Shown: positions 49,701-60,682, counted from the stretch's first letter. The stretch is 64,000 bases of DNA from Cheilinus undulatus (GCF_018320785.1 NC_054872.1:22650769-22714768); one strand, 5' to 3'. A program made the numbers and translations. Notes: generated by a model not told the origin, from the letters alone.

Positions 49701-52700
49701 AAAATCTTTAGGCCAGGTGGAACTTTCATAATGCTGGTGTTGGGCCAAAGACTGGTATCTCCAAAATGACCACTTTTCATGGAATGAAAAAAATGTATCT
49801 TTTGACATATTTTATTGATTTAAAATTAGTTAGGAGCACAGCAGCATTCGTGTCTCTTTTCCTCTTCCTCTTCCGTCTGATCGAGGTACATTAGATGTAG
49901 TTATTGAATACAAATCAAATCAAGAGTATGATTACCAATTCAGTGTTAAAATTTAAATGGGCCCCGGATCCCTCTGTACTGGAAAGGTTGGGCCCCAAGG
50001 TCAAAAAGGTTAAGAACCCCTGATCTAGTAGTTACTATGACAACAGTGCAGTAAACCCCATATCCTCATTTTATTTTGATTTGTCCTGAGTGTAGAAGTG
50101 AAAGTGTGTGGGTAGATGAGTCATACTCATAATCAGAATAACCTTTGATTAGTTTCCTGCTTTCACAGCACAGTGTGTTCTTTCAAGAAAAACCATTTAA
50201 CATTTAGCATGAAAACATGAAACCGCTGATATGCATACAGCAGAACTGATGACAAAGCATGTACGGTATGTGTAAACCAATGTGTCAGTCAGTGTTGTAT
50301 GGTTTCATACACGCTCACATTAAATCTTTTTATTTCTCAGAATTTTCCATCTTTGCAGAGAAACAGCACGTAAGCAAAGTTACAATCATAAGAAAGAAGG
50401 TCAAAAACACCCTTATAGATTGGAGCAAAGAGATTCAATAGTAAGTCTATTGCCCAAACATCTAATAATAATTGGTTATATCACTCATATCTGTTGGATT
50501 AAAACAATACAAAGCCCCTCAATTTCATAGCCTCGAGAGTGAAAATGTGCTGTTTTGCTGTGTTGTGATAAAATTAATTCATAATCACTGTTATCTGTTT
50601 ATTGCTGAGTCTGAAGCCAAGCGACGGGGGTTAAAGTTTGGTTCATCCTGACAGGCAGTAAGGGAGCTGAAGCAGGCCTTGGGCCTCCTGGCAAGAAATT
50701 ACAATATACCTTTCTCTAACCTAATGCTCCTAATAATGAAACTGTGTAAATAACTTTTTATCAAATAAAATCAGATTAGTTAAAAAAAAAAAATCCCTCT
50801 TAAAAAGAGAAAAAAAGAGACCTCTGTGGGCCCAGCCACATGGGGGGCCCATGGAGGTCTGGAAAATCATAACCTATAGTGAAGTTAATCTGTGATTACC
50901 ATGTTTTATATTTAACTTGAATAATAGCCACTCTTATTCATGAAGCAAAAATGATTTTTATTTATTTATGATGTTGCACAGTAAAACCCTTTTCTGATAA
51001 AAGAGTTACTTTTTATTTTTTGCTTTTGCTAACGTTACAGTTGAGGATGGGCACATTGGCTGAACCGTTTGGAAAACACTGTCATACTTCATAGAATAAA
51101 GAAAATAAAGAAAAAGGAACTGAAATAACTTCAAGGGAAAAAATATTGTAATAATTGTAAAAATAAAAAATGGCCAAAATGGTTTAAAAGTTGCAAAAAC
51201 TATCTGGACAAAAGAGATGCTTTCAAGCTTGACCTTGGCTGCCAAGGGACACACGTGTTGAGTTTGACTCCACCAAGGACATTTATTTTCTGATAGTTAA
51301 TAAAACTAGACAAATTACTGGACAATCAAGAAAACAATGGATAGAATAATTGATAATAGAGATCATTTTTGGATTTTTACTCTGGAAAAAATAGAGTTGC
51401 ATTGTTTTATTCATGAAGTTTGTGGTTGTTTTTTCCATGCTTTGTTTTATTGGGTCTTTCCAAGTTGATACCAATAGAACCAGTCTCCAAAGAAAATACC
51501 CAGATTAACCAGCTGGAAATAATTCCAATGTTTCATTCATACACAGAGAAAGAATCACAACTAGAAGCAGACAAATAAACACAAGAAGGGAATAGACCGA
51601 TTGTTTGAGAGACTGAAGCACCAGTTTTCTAACATCCTGTGGTCTTAGGTCTTAACCACAACTCCAAACATTACATAATGAGTCCTTCAGCCTCGGAGAG
51701 GGGAATCCCCCGGAATGCTGCCTCACGTCTGCAGAGCTTCATTAGGCTTTGAACTCCGACGGTACACGCACGGCAGAGGAATTTACGGAAAATGTTGTCT
51801 CATCTTTGGGCCGTGTGAGCGCTACAGGGGTCGGGTAATAACCACACTGCATGGAAAATCTTGTTTCATCCAAGCGGCGACTGGATTCAGATCTCAGATG
51901 AAGTCATGAGAAGTGTGGTGCCAGTTTGTTTTGTGGTTACAGTAGAAATATCAGATTCTGTTCACAGGAATGTGGAAATTCAGCATTTGTCTTTCAGCTG
52001 CCCACAATAACTTATGACGCACTAAAGACAGAATCTCGATTAAATTCTAGGTCAGACATCTATTGTGATAAAGTTACCTTTGTTTCATCTGGGTGTGAAA
52101 ATGACTATATTCGGGGCTGTATTGTGAGTATTGTGTCTCGTGCTGACCAGCTCTGCTGCTACTTGTTTTGAATTCAGTAAGAACTGCACTATATAAGATG
52201 TATTAACCAAATATAAAACAGCTGTGTTTTTAATGGAAAATAAAGGAGAAAAGCTGTTCCTGGTTTGTACTGCATACTACTTGCAAAGCATTCTGGGATC
52301 ACTGACAGGAATAACCAGGCGTCCCACTTTTAACAGCTTTTTTTCACCTTCTTATGTGAATTTCATCCATGAAAAGAAACAGTGGTTTGGTGTTTAGTAA
52401 ATCATCCTACTGGAGTTTTTCTTCAATTAAAAATAAAAGGTCATGTTGCTGAGCAGAGCACCTTTACTCTACTTAGAAATTTAGAAATGTTTGCAAACAT
52501 TGCCAAAATTAAAAACACTGAAATGTCACATCGACATGAGTATTCAGAACCTCCACTCAGTAGCTGAAGCACCTTTGGCTGCAATTACAGCCTCAAGTCT
52601 TTTTGAATATGACACAACAAGCTTTGCACACCTAGATTGGGGGAATTTTCTGTCATTCTTATTTGCAAATCCTCTCAAGCTCAGTAAAGTTGGATGGGTA

Positions 52701-55700
52701 CATTCGTGGACAGCTATTTTCAGGTCTCTCAAGCGATCTTCGACTGGGTTTAAGTCAGGGCTCTGGCTGGGCCACTCATTCACAGAGTTGTCTCTAAGCT
52801 ACTCCTGTGTTGTCTTGGCAGTGTGTTTAGGGTCATTGTCATGTTGGAAGGTGAACCTTCAGCCCAGTCTGGGGTCCATTCAGTTTTTCCTCTGCCCTGA
52901 CCAGTCTCCCAGTCCCTACAACTAAAAAACACTCCCACAGCATGATGCTGCCACCACTATGTTTCACTGCTGGGATGGTACTGGACAGGTGATGAGCAGT
53001 ACCTGGTTTCCTCCAGACATAATGTTAGAGTTGAGGCCAAACAGTTTAATCTTGGTTTCATCAGACCAGAGAATGTTGTTTCTCACAGCCTGAGAGATCT
53101 TCGGGGGCTTTTTTGCAAGTTCAAAGAGGGTTTTCGCGGGGTTTTTTTGCACTGAGGAGACGCTTCTGTCTAGCCACTCTGCCACTGAGCCCAGACTGAG
53201 GGAGGGATAAAGTGCTGATTGTTTTTCTGCAACTTGGTCCCATCTCCACACAGGATCTCTGAAGCCCAGCTTAAGTGACCATTGGGTTCTTGGTCAACTC
53301 TCTTATAAAGCCCCCCCCCCACCCCTGACCCAGAAGTGTTTTTAGAAAGGGTCTGAATACTTAAGTCAATGTGATATTTTAGTTTTTTTTTTCTTCATTT
53401 TTAATAAATTTCTTCAAATTTGCAAAACATGATCCAACAAAGAGTGAAGTCTAGAGCTGCTCTTTTAGTCATGTGTCCTGAAATTTTATTTGATTGATGA
53501 CTGATGGATTTCAAACTACATTAATAAAACAAACTGACTTATCCAATCCAGTAACAAATCTAAGGCCTTTAAATTTCAGAGACCAAAAAACATTTTATTC
53601 ATCAGAGATTAAGCTTTCGTTTTCTTTATTAGGACTCAGAAAGACGTGCATGCAAAATGTCTATTTTTCCTTGCAAAGGTTTGCTAACAGGTGCAACCCA
53701 CTCCTCTAATGTCTATAGAATTTCTCTTTTTTTTTTTACTTGGGTTTGTGAGTTTTAGACTTTGCATCTTTTTTGCATTTGCATCAGGTTTATTCTTAAC
53801 ACCTTGTTTATGCTTTTTGCATTAACAAATTTTTTTGGTTTGTTTATTTGTATGACATTTCAGTTTCTTTTTGCTGATTTTTTGGTGTTTTTAAATTTCC
53901 ATCATTTCTTTTTTTGTTTTTTTGTTTTTTTTTGTCTTTAATTTTATTTTGCAAAGTGTGAAAACAGAACAGGTGATGTCAGTGCTATACAAAACAAAGC
54001 AACAAACCATACAAACATAAAAGGACAGGATTCAAAAGACGATAAACAGTTTCTGTGCTGAGATGATAACTAGATGATTTTTAAATGAATGCAGGCATCA
54101 AAAACAAAGACGAGGCATGTGCCAAGAGAGGTTATAATTATTGAGATAAGAAAAAAAAATGAAAGGAAAGAAAGAAAGAGAACAAACAAAAACAAAAACA
54201 AACAAGCAAACAAGGAAAGAGAGTGGGAGGAGGAAAGCAAAACAGAAGTAATTGTGAAAGTGGAAGAACAGGTAGTGTTGTTGGCATTTAGAGGAAAAGT
54301 TTATATGTGATGTGTGAGTTCTTGTGTGAAAGGGTGCTGGTGTGTGTTTGAATAGTGGTATGAGATGTTTGGCTTTGACAGGGGGTCATGTTGTGTGATA
54401 TGGAATTGCTGGGGTGTTATGAATAGAGTTGTACTGTCCATGATAGATGGTTAAAAGGGATGGGAGAGGGGATTCAGTGGAGGAATCTTTCTGGGGAGCA
54501 GCCCCTTCCCCCATTCTTGAGGGTGGTACCGTTGAGACCCAGTCATTCTGACGTGTACAACTGAGGGGGGCCACCATCATTTCTGAACCTTTGATACATG
54601 TTTGCTCTTGCTGTCCAGTAAAATTAGTGGTGGAGTGTCTGTACACAATGACCCAGTTACCCTAGAATGCAACACAAAGGAAGCTTTATGATAGGCAATA
54701 TGTCTGTGCCTGAAAGGCTTCTGCAAATGTCAAGAGGAAGTGCTGTTTCAGGAATGCAGGCAAAAGGTCATGCCATTTATTGAGGATAAACAAACTATTG
54801 ACTCATGTAGTTTTCTCGTTTATTTTTATAGTTTAAAATATGCAAGTCATGTATGAAAAGGAAGCAAATGCATGCTGAAAATGTCATGCATGTAACCACT
54901 TCTTCTCAGGTACAGTCAGAAAGACTTGTTCATTTGTCATTCTGTGATTGGCTGATATAAAATATTAGAGTTTCTATAACTGTCCAATTACATTTCAGCA
55001 GTCATCGGCTCTGCACAGAAAACCAGTCCGTGTGAAGAGCAAGACATAAAACAATATTCTATGTTATTGTATTCATCATACAACTTTTAAAGGGATATTC
55101 AACATTTTTGGCAAATTCACCCATTGCCATAATCCCTATAGTCTGAGTAATAGGTTCATTACATTTAGTTGTCGGTGCAAGCTGTTTTTAGATCGGCGCG
55201 TCTGAGATGGGAGCTGCTCTGCCAACACAATGGTGTCTTATGGTAATTCCGGCTTTCCCTCATCAAACTCATCAAATACACAATCCAACAACTCCAAAAC
55301 GCTCTCGTGGACAAGTTGTGACCTGCACATTCACCACGCTGTGAAATAATGATGGAACATTACAAGAAAAAGTTTTTTAGAGAAAAATGCGAAGCCGGAA
55401 CTACACTCCAAACACGGCTGCTGGGCGGAGTGATTTCAAAAGTGGTAAAGGTGGTTTACTCAAGAAAGTAGTTTTGAGTATTTGCTTTATATGTTGTAAT
55501 GTTACATAACTATATATTATTATTTCATAGCGTGGTGAATGTGCAGGTCACAACTTGTCCACAAGAGCGTTTTGGAGTTGTTGGATTGTGTATTTGATGA
55601 GTTTGATGAGGAAAAGCCAGAATTACCACAAGACTCCATTGTGTTGGCAGAGCAGCTCCCATCTCAGATGTAGTGATCTAAAAACAGCTTGCACCGACAT

Positions 55701-58700
55701 CTAAATGTAATGAACCTATTACTCAGACTATAGGGATTATAGCCAGATATTGGTATTAAAGTTAAAAAAAAAAAAAAACATTTGAAAAGGCAAAACAATA
55801 AGGCTTGATTTACAGGTTAAAAAGAAATGTTGGCCAAAAGATTGCTGAGATTAGAAAAAAAAAACTCTAACAAACATATCATGCCTTATCTTAGTGCTTT
55901 ACATGTTAAAGTTGGTGGGTTCATATTAACTTCTTGGATATGTTAGGCTTAAAATAAGTCATTTGATATTTCACAAGACATTAGACCTTAACACCAGCTA
56001 ATGTTTGATTTTTTGCAGTGTAATCTTCAGTGTTATCTTTTCCTGTCTAGTAGAAAGTATCATGCCATTTACAGTTAAGAGGAATTAATAAACGTTGTTA
56101 AATAACCAATGAAGAAAAGCGGTTATCTAAAGTTCCCATAAAACCAAAAATACACTGGTCAGCTTTACATGGACATGTGCCTAGAATACAATCACAGCAT
56201 GAATCAATAAAAATCATACTGAATGAAGGATTTACGCACACGCAATTTTTTTGAGGAAGTGTATCACAGAGAATACGTCATAGCTTCAGCTGAATTGATC
56301 ATCAGTCACACAGTTTAAACCTTCAGCAGCTAAAGGATGACAGAATATGTGTCGACATGCTGTGAGGAGCTGCGACATCATTGAATGTCGTACCTATCAC
56401 ATGCTGATCACAGTGACTGAAACTCATACACAATAGATTTTGACCCAGCTGACTAAAAGAAAGGCTATATTTGGAACTCAGGGAGTACCTTTCGAAGCAA
56501 CCTGAGCATGACTTTTCTACTTCAAAATAAAAATAATTTCTGTCAGAAAAGTTAAGCCCTGTGTTTGACTTCAACAGAAAAAGAGAGAAAGTCAAAGGTT
56601 TTTAAATGACTTTTTTCCAACCAATTAGAGAATTAAAAAAAAAACAAAAAAACAAAACTAATACTGCTCATTAAAGCTACAGACCTTGTGTCACTGCAAA
56701 GATGGTAAATACAAACAGAGTCTCACTCATAAAGAAAAGAAAAAAAAAACACTCAAACAACAACTAACTAAAACTCTTTCATCATTTGGGACAAACTTGT
56801 GTGTATATATTTGGTTAAGGTTTGCCAGATCTAAATCACACAGAATAAAAAGGCTATCTTAAATTTCCACATGATACAGCCTACATGGACAGTCTCCTGC
56901 CTATAGTGCCTATAAAATATACTCTTCCCTTTGGATTTTTTACCCTTGTATTGATTTCATAAATCAACAATATAATTTGGCTTTTTAAAATAAATAATAT
57001 AATAAAACCCTTTAATGTCAGAGTGAAAACATATCTACAGAGTCATGTCTATTCATTAAAAACATGTAATTTAAAATAAATGACTTTATTAATATGAACT
57101 CCCTCAAGTCAGTATTTCGTAGATGCACCTTTGACTGTAATCACAGCACTGAGTCTGTGTGTACAAGTCTTATTCAGGCTTGTACATCTGGAGTATGCAA
57201 TGTTACTCTATTCTTCTTTGCAAAACTGCTCAAGTTCTGCCAGGCTGCACAGGGATCAGGCATGAACAGCCCTTTTCAAGTCCAGCCACAAATTCTCTAC
57301 TAGATTGGAGAATTGAGCTTTGACTCGACCACTGTAGAATGTTCACCTTATTGTTTTTAAACTATTTCTGCGTAGCTTTTGCTGTGTGCTTCAGCTCATT
57401 GTCCGACCGGAAAAAAAAAAAATCTTCTCCAAAGTCATAGTTATCCTGCATACTGAATAAAATTGTCCTCCAGAGTATTCCTGTAATTTGCTGCATTCAC
57501 TTTACCCTCTACCTCTACAAGCCCTCCAGGGCCAGCTGCCAACAAAGCATCCCCACAGCATGATGCTGCCACCATTGTGCTTTACAGTGGGGAAGCTGTG
57601 TTTAGTGTCCACCAAACAGCATCTTGTCTGGAAGCCATAAAGCACCATTTGGTTTAAGGATGCACGATATTATTGGCAGCGTATCGGTATCGGCATCGGC
57701 CGACAATAAAATTTATGCCGCTCTGTATAGCCGATAATGTGACGTCATAATTAAGCGCAGGCAATGACGCCGGACATGCACCAACAACAAACTCAACATG
57801 TTGGCTGTAAGGCTGTAAGTCAGGCATGTCAAAAGTTTTTCCACCGAGGGTTGCATGGGAAGAAATTGAAGGCTGGCTGGGCCACATTGAGAAAGCTCAC
57901 TTATAATGTGTTAAAGACAATGAATCCAACGTTAAAATATTTAAAATATTTATAGCAAAAACCCCTTTCCCAGCTTTCCATTAATGGGTTTTTAAAATAA
58001 AAAGCTCATAAATATTAAGGATTTTGGGATTGCCAGTCAGAATTCAGGGGGCTTTTCCCCTCTAGGTCTGCCCCTGCTTAGGATGAAAAGACGCACCTTT
58101 CATGGTGACAGCTCATCTCCACATTTAGACTCAAAACAAGAGCAAACTGCTGGAAGCTGTGTAACTTTATAGTAGTGATGGTACTTAAAGATGATTAGAG
58201 CCGTCTGCTTTCTAAACTGGACCAAAAGACGTAGCAGGAAGAGGAAAAAATGAGTGCGATTAGCACTATTTTCTGCCGTAATCCATTGTCTTTATTCACC
58301 AGGGTGCTATGGATGGAGTTTTTATTTTGGTGGTTAGTTTTTCACTATTCCCATTTCTAAATATCTAAATATAGTGATGTAAAAAATAAACATGTCAACA
58401 ATTTCTTCTAGGCAGATGTTAGTTTACAAATTAACTCTGAGCCTATACAAATAACGTAGTTGGGAAGGATTACATACAATTCGAATGTGCTACCTTCTTT
58501 CTTTAAGCTAACTGTCAAATTTGTTTTATTAAGTATATGGCTTTTTACACAAAAATACAGGGTGTCATATATTTTAACTCACCCATGATGGGAGCGGGGC
58601 TGCATTCAGTGGGAGCAGTGATGCTGCGCTTTTGACTGGAGGATGGCTGGCATGTCTGGAGCAAGTTTGGATGTTGAGATGCAAAGGACATCACAGAGAT

Positions 58701-60347
58701 ATCCTTGTTCCATTTCTTGATGATGGATTTAACTGAACGGGGGGGTGTTCAATGCCTTGTTCATGTTTTGTCTCCATTCCTTGAGCCATACTTTTCAATA
58801 ATCTTTTCTCTGAGCTGCTTGGAGGGTTATTTTGTTTTCAAGGTGTAATGGCAGCCATGAATACTGATTAACAAGTGACTGGGCAAGATTATTCAAGCAA
58901 TTTTATCTTAGATATTTTTATTTAATTGACATTACTTTGTAGAAATCTGTCCTCTCATTGACAATAAATAGGTTTTTTTGCACTTTTTTTAATCAGTAAA
59001 GCCAAATTATGTTGACCATGATTGATTTTTAAAATCAATAAAAGAGTAAAACATCCAGAGAGTTAAATTCTTTTTATAGGCACTGTATGTTGAAGGCCAT
59101 AGGCTGGAAGTGTTAACTACTTATTAATTTCTTTTCACTTAAAAAGACAATATCATTTACTTTATATATTTGCTATAATGACAATTTCACTGGATTTGTT
59201 TATTTTATCTGAGAACTGATCCAGGAAAAAAAGCATGTTTTGTGGCTTATTATTTTAAACTCCAAAAGAGGGTCTGGTTTTGTTTAAGGGCAATTTAGTC
59301 CTGCATAATTGACTTCAGTCATGGGAAAACAGATGACTTGAACATTTTTCTACAAAACTTCCAATTCACTTACTTCATTTTTAGTACAAAAATACAACAG
59401 AGTACAGGAAAAAAAGTTTAAGAGATCAACATTTTCTGAGGGAGCCCCCCAAAACACAAATTATGCACTGAACATGTAAGTACATATCACATTTCCTCAA
59501 GTGTAGTATTGTCTTTATGACTGATAAAATCTCTTGTGTTTAGATGAAAAAAGCAAAACCCTGCCTGATTGTGAGTTACACAGCCAATTTTAAGGGAATA
59601 CTGCCACACTCACACAGCAGGCCAGATGTGGAAGTGCAGGTACATTTAAGTGTGGTATAATATGTGTTTTCACAGACAGAAAACAAAATCACTCCTCATT
59701 ATACAACTTCCATTTCCTCTATTTAAAAATTATGTGCATATTTCTCTGCTCACAAAATACTGTCTGTGTTTGTTTTGGTCTGTAAGGGAAAGAGAGACTG
59801 AAAGAGGAAATTTCTAAGAAAGAACCAGAGACCCCAAAAAAATGTGTTCTGTGAGAAAGAGGCGTCTGCATCTGGAACAGATCACAGAGACATGGAGAGG
59901 AGCTTCAAATGATACAAGGGAGAGGACATCTTATTGTGTAATCACGGTCTGTAATTGATGTATGTCTCTGCTCTCACAGCATGAGAGCTCCTTCATGGCA
60001 GCCAGAAATCATGTTTTCACACAAAGCGAGACAGAGTCAAACAAAAGAAAATCTTAAATCACTAATGTTTGATTTACAAGTGATGAAAAAAAAAGAAAAA
60101 GATCAGCTCATACATAATTCTATTTTATCAGACAAACCAGTCACCATGTGCAATTACAGAAGAATAAAACCTTTATAATCTGGGTGTTATTCTGGGACTT
60201 ACCGAGAGCTGTCACCCCATGGCCAGGTGGACAGGTGCTGTGTGCGATGCAGAACTCTACCACTAGGTGGAAACTTGGAGCACACTCACACAGCTGGTCG
60301 TGGGTGCTGTTACACTGTTGCCTCACCAGTTGTCTCTCTTTACACAC
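38685..60347 (-). CDS. tnfrsf11b: Osteoprotegerin (TNFRSF11B), C-terminal four exons; 5' end off window
   Basis: Visible coding parts are complement(38685..39079, 39165..39389, 45511..45714, 60203..60347): 969 bases, 322 codons plus TAG, of an expected ~400. The protein is a secreted decoy for RANKL (and TRAIL) that restrains osteoclast formation. The parts encode the CRD2-CRD3 segment [20 protein letters not shown] and [17 protein letters not shown], then CRD3-4 ([27 protein letters not shown]). Two death-domain-homologous repeats follow, each with an LPG.(K/R)V motif ([11 protein letters not shown] and [13 protein letters not shown]) and a QxLQLLxLW motif. The end, [17 protein letters not shown], keeps a near-terminal cysteine, which in mammals mediates dimerisation. 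Phases join exactly. Exon 39165-39389 is 225 bp, the size I recall for human exon 4. CRD1 and the signal peptide were not found up to 64000. Confidence 0.92.
39165..39389 (-). CDS. tnfrsf11b: tnfrsf11b exon: first death-domain-homologous repeat
   Basis: A 225-bp exon from acceptor AATCCAG|ATGTGA to donor CAAG|GTACAA. It begins [13 protein letters not shown] ([12 protein letters not shown] in human OPG) and contains [19 protein letters not shown] and [19 protein letters not shown]. The ATG at its first bases is not a start codon; it straddles the splice phase. Confidence 0.92.
39390..41784. other. tnfrsf11b intron, no further feature
   Basis: First part of a 6.1-kb intron (39390-45510). AT-rich, non-coding, without recognisable elements. 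Confidence 0.5.
41785..42213. mobile_element. hAT-like MITE
   Basis: The left end, CAGTGTATCTCAACCTTTTT, and the right end, GGTGTTGAGAATGACTG, are imperfect inverted repeats of the CAGTGGTTCTCAAC type. Flanks ttctagag and ccttagag agree at five of eight positions, so any target duplication is decayed. The interior has no coding potential. Confidence 0.6.
42578..43657 (-). mobile_element. hAT-like non-autonomous element carrying a nested insertion
   Basis: Ends TAGGGCTGTCAAGATTAAT and TTAATCTTTTGACAGCCCTA are clear inverted repeats. Flanks gttcccac and cttcccaa match at 6 of 8 positions. Short interior motifs (for instance the TTACCTTTTTACTGTT segment at 42822) are the reverse complement of parts of the element at 16843-17347, so the two are one family in opposite orientation. 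A second element interrupts it at 42878-43460. Confidence 0.72.
42878..43460. mobile_element. Nested PIF/Harbinger-like MITE
   Basis: A 583-bp unit bounded by TAA on both sides (42875-42877 and 43461-43463), the 3-bp target type of PIF/Harbinger. Its ends are imperfect inverted repeats: GGCCGGCCACACACTAGATG at the left, and, on the opposite strand from the right, GGCTGACCACACTACAGGAT. It lies wholly inside the hAT element, so it inserted later. No transposase is present. Confidence 0.65.
43754..43786 (+). repeat. 33-base poly-A tract
   Basis: Uninterrupted run of 33 A in the tnfrsf11b intron, with no SINE head recognised just upstream. Confidence 0.95.
43787..45510. other. tnfrsf11b intron, no further feature
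   Basis: Non-coding intronic DNA up to the CRD3-4 exon. An open segment at 45069-45299 shows no similarity I recognise and no splice partner. Confidence 0.45.
45511..45714 (-). CDS. tnfrsf11b: tnfrsf11b exon: CRD3-CRD4
   Basis: A 204-bp exon, phase 1 at both ends, from acceptor CCTCCAG|GTACAC to donor CACAG|GTGAGA. It encodes [32 protein letters not shown] and [15 protein letters not shown]. Sequon NCS corresponds to NCSVFG in human OPG. Confidence 0.9.
45715..46787. other. tnfrsf11b intron (14.5 kb), first part, no further feature
   Basis: AT-rich non-coding DNA. The 163-codon open frame that spans the exon at 45511-45714 runs on into this intron only because no stop intervenes. Confidence 0.45.
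46788..47450. repeat. hAT-like repeat, incomplete
   Basis: It starts with GACTGGGCAATAAATTGAAA, a common fish hAT-type terminal sequence. It includes an AAAC microsatellite (about 47071-47100) and a block at about 47275-47390 related to 19381-19480. The right terminus was not found. Confidence 0.45.
47451..48490. other. tnfrsf11b intron, no gene seen
   Basis: AT-rich. A TA microsatellite lies at about 48178-48192. Confidence 0.45.
48491..50022. mobile_element. hAT element, non-autonomous, with perfect 8-bp target duplication
   Basis: ATCTAGTA occurs at 48483-48490 and again at 50023-50030, an exact 8-bp duplication. Between them the left end reads CAGTGATTCTAAACCATGGG, and the right end, on the opposite strand, reads CAGGGGTTCTTAACCTTTTT. 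The interior is a mosaic. A CpG-rich GGGCCG-rich segment (48510-48625) comes first, then a second hAT-like start, AGCAGTAATACTCAACTCGC, at 48824. A GGCCCAGGGCAAAG segment at about 49480 resembles yet another repeat. No transposase frame is visible. The outer boundaries are firm; the nesting order inside is not. Confidence 0.8.
50023..52474. other. tnfrsf11b intron, no gene seen
   Basis: Non-coding. The segment about 50640-50880 (GGCCTTGGGCCTCC and GGCCCAGCCACATGGGGGG) resembles part of the hAT mosaic just to the left and is probably another repeat fragment. Confidence 0.4.
52475..53432 (-). mobile_element. Tc1/mariner element with both ends, decayed transposase (family B)
   Basis: Inverted ends are visible. 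On the minus strand from the left it reads TTCTGAATACTCATGTCGATG (52530-52550 region), and on the plus strand at the right GTCTGAATACTTAAGTCAATG (about 53350), each followed by a TTTTTAAT-type tract. The antisense transposase retains [13 protein letters not shown] (first catalytic Asp, around 53060-53100) and [11 protein letters not shown] (final Glu, about 52740-52770). Frameshifts and deletions separate them. At under 1 kb it is shorter than an intact ~1.6-kb Tc1 copy, so it is a dead element in the tnfrsf11b intron. Confidence 0.85.
53433..55128. other. tnfrsf11b intron, no gene seen
   Basis: Non-coding. T-rich tracts lie at about 53725-53740 and 53905-53935, and A/G-rich purine-biased DNA at about 54150-54240. 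Confidence 0.45.
55129..55740. mobile_element. Foldback element: two 222-bp inverted arms
   Basis: The left arm (55129-55350), beginning ATAATCCCTATAGTCTGAG, is the reverse complement of the right arm (55519-55740), ending CTCAGACTATAGGGATTAT. By eye there are about a dozen mismatches in 222 positions. The loop (55351-55518) is 168 bp and contains TAGTTCC/GGAACTAC-type sequence. There is no coding potential. It is a foldback-type MITE or a head-to-head duplicated repeat; the arms are similar enough to be young or to be homogenised. Confidence 0.88.
55741..56903. other. tnfrsf11b intron, no gene seen
   Basis: AT-rich with several A runs (about 55764-55779, 56635-56655). No exon recognised. 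Confidence 0.45.
56904..59085 (-). mobile_element. Tc1/mariner element with long inverted repeats and an internal insertion (family C)
   Basis: TA duplications flank the unit (56902-56903 and 59086-59087). The left end is TAGTGCCTATAAAATATACT; the right end, read on the opposite strand, is CAGTGCCTATAAAAAGAATT. Inverted similarity continues inward for over 100 bp, including TTGATTT(C/T)ATAAATCAA-like and ATAATTTGGCTTT blocks. Antisense transposase debris includes GATGCTGCCACCATTGTGC (57562) and the 5' end of the gene near TTTCTTGATGATGGATTTAA (58714). A foreign block from about 57656 to 58600 separates these. No frame survives. Confidence 0.82.
57656..58600. mobile_element. Nested repeat block inside the family C Tc1 element
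   Basis: It opens with AAGGATGCACGATATTATTG and ATCGGTATCGGCATCGGCCG, a well-known type of fish hAT terminal sequence. It then passes into GTCAGGCATGTCAAAAG and GGCTGGGCCACATTG, a second repeat type. Neither has a clear right terminus, so two truncated elements or a deletion product are likely. The right boundary is approximate. Confidence 0.5.
59086..60202. other. tnfrsf11b intron, no gene seen
   Basis: Non-coding intronic DNA up to the CRD2-3 exon at 60203. Confidence 0.45.
60203..60347 (-). CDS. tnfrsf11b: tnfrsf11b exon: CRD2 end to CRD3 start
   Basis: A 145-bp exon from acceptor TTGTTAG|GTGTGT to donor CTCG|GTAAGT. It encodes [34 protein letters not shown] and [10 protein letters not shown]. 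Human OPG reads VCKELQYVKQECNRTHN at the same point. The codon before the exon is TAG in frame, so the frame does not extend upstream and the preceding coding sequence must come from an exon right of the window. The NST glycosylation sequon matches NRT of human OPG. Confidence 0.9.
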
Positions 60348-60682
60348 CTAACAATGACAAAAGACCATCACACACTTGCTGACACTGTACTGCTGCACGT
60401 GCTCAATGACATGTACTAAATCTCACATATACATAATTAAGTAGAAATTCAAGTTTGCATGCATTTGGAACAAAGTTAGTAACAATTACAGCATGTTGGC
60501 TCCTTTATTAATTGTTTTAAAAATGACACACATCAAATATTACACAAATTAAATACAAAAGGTGAAATGAATGCTGCCAAATGTTTGTTGTTCTATTACT
60601 TTAAACACTTTCAGTTTCAGTTTTTATGCATTAATTAAATGGGTTAGTTTTAGAAAGCTGTTTTAGCTATACATGTATTTTA

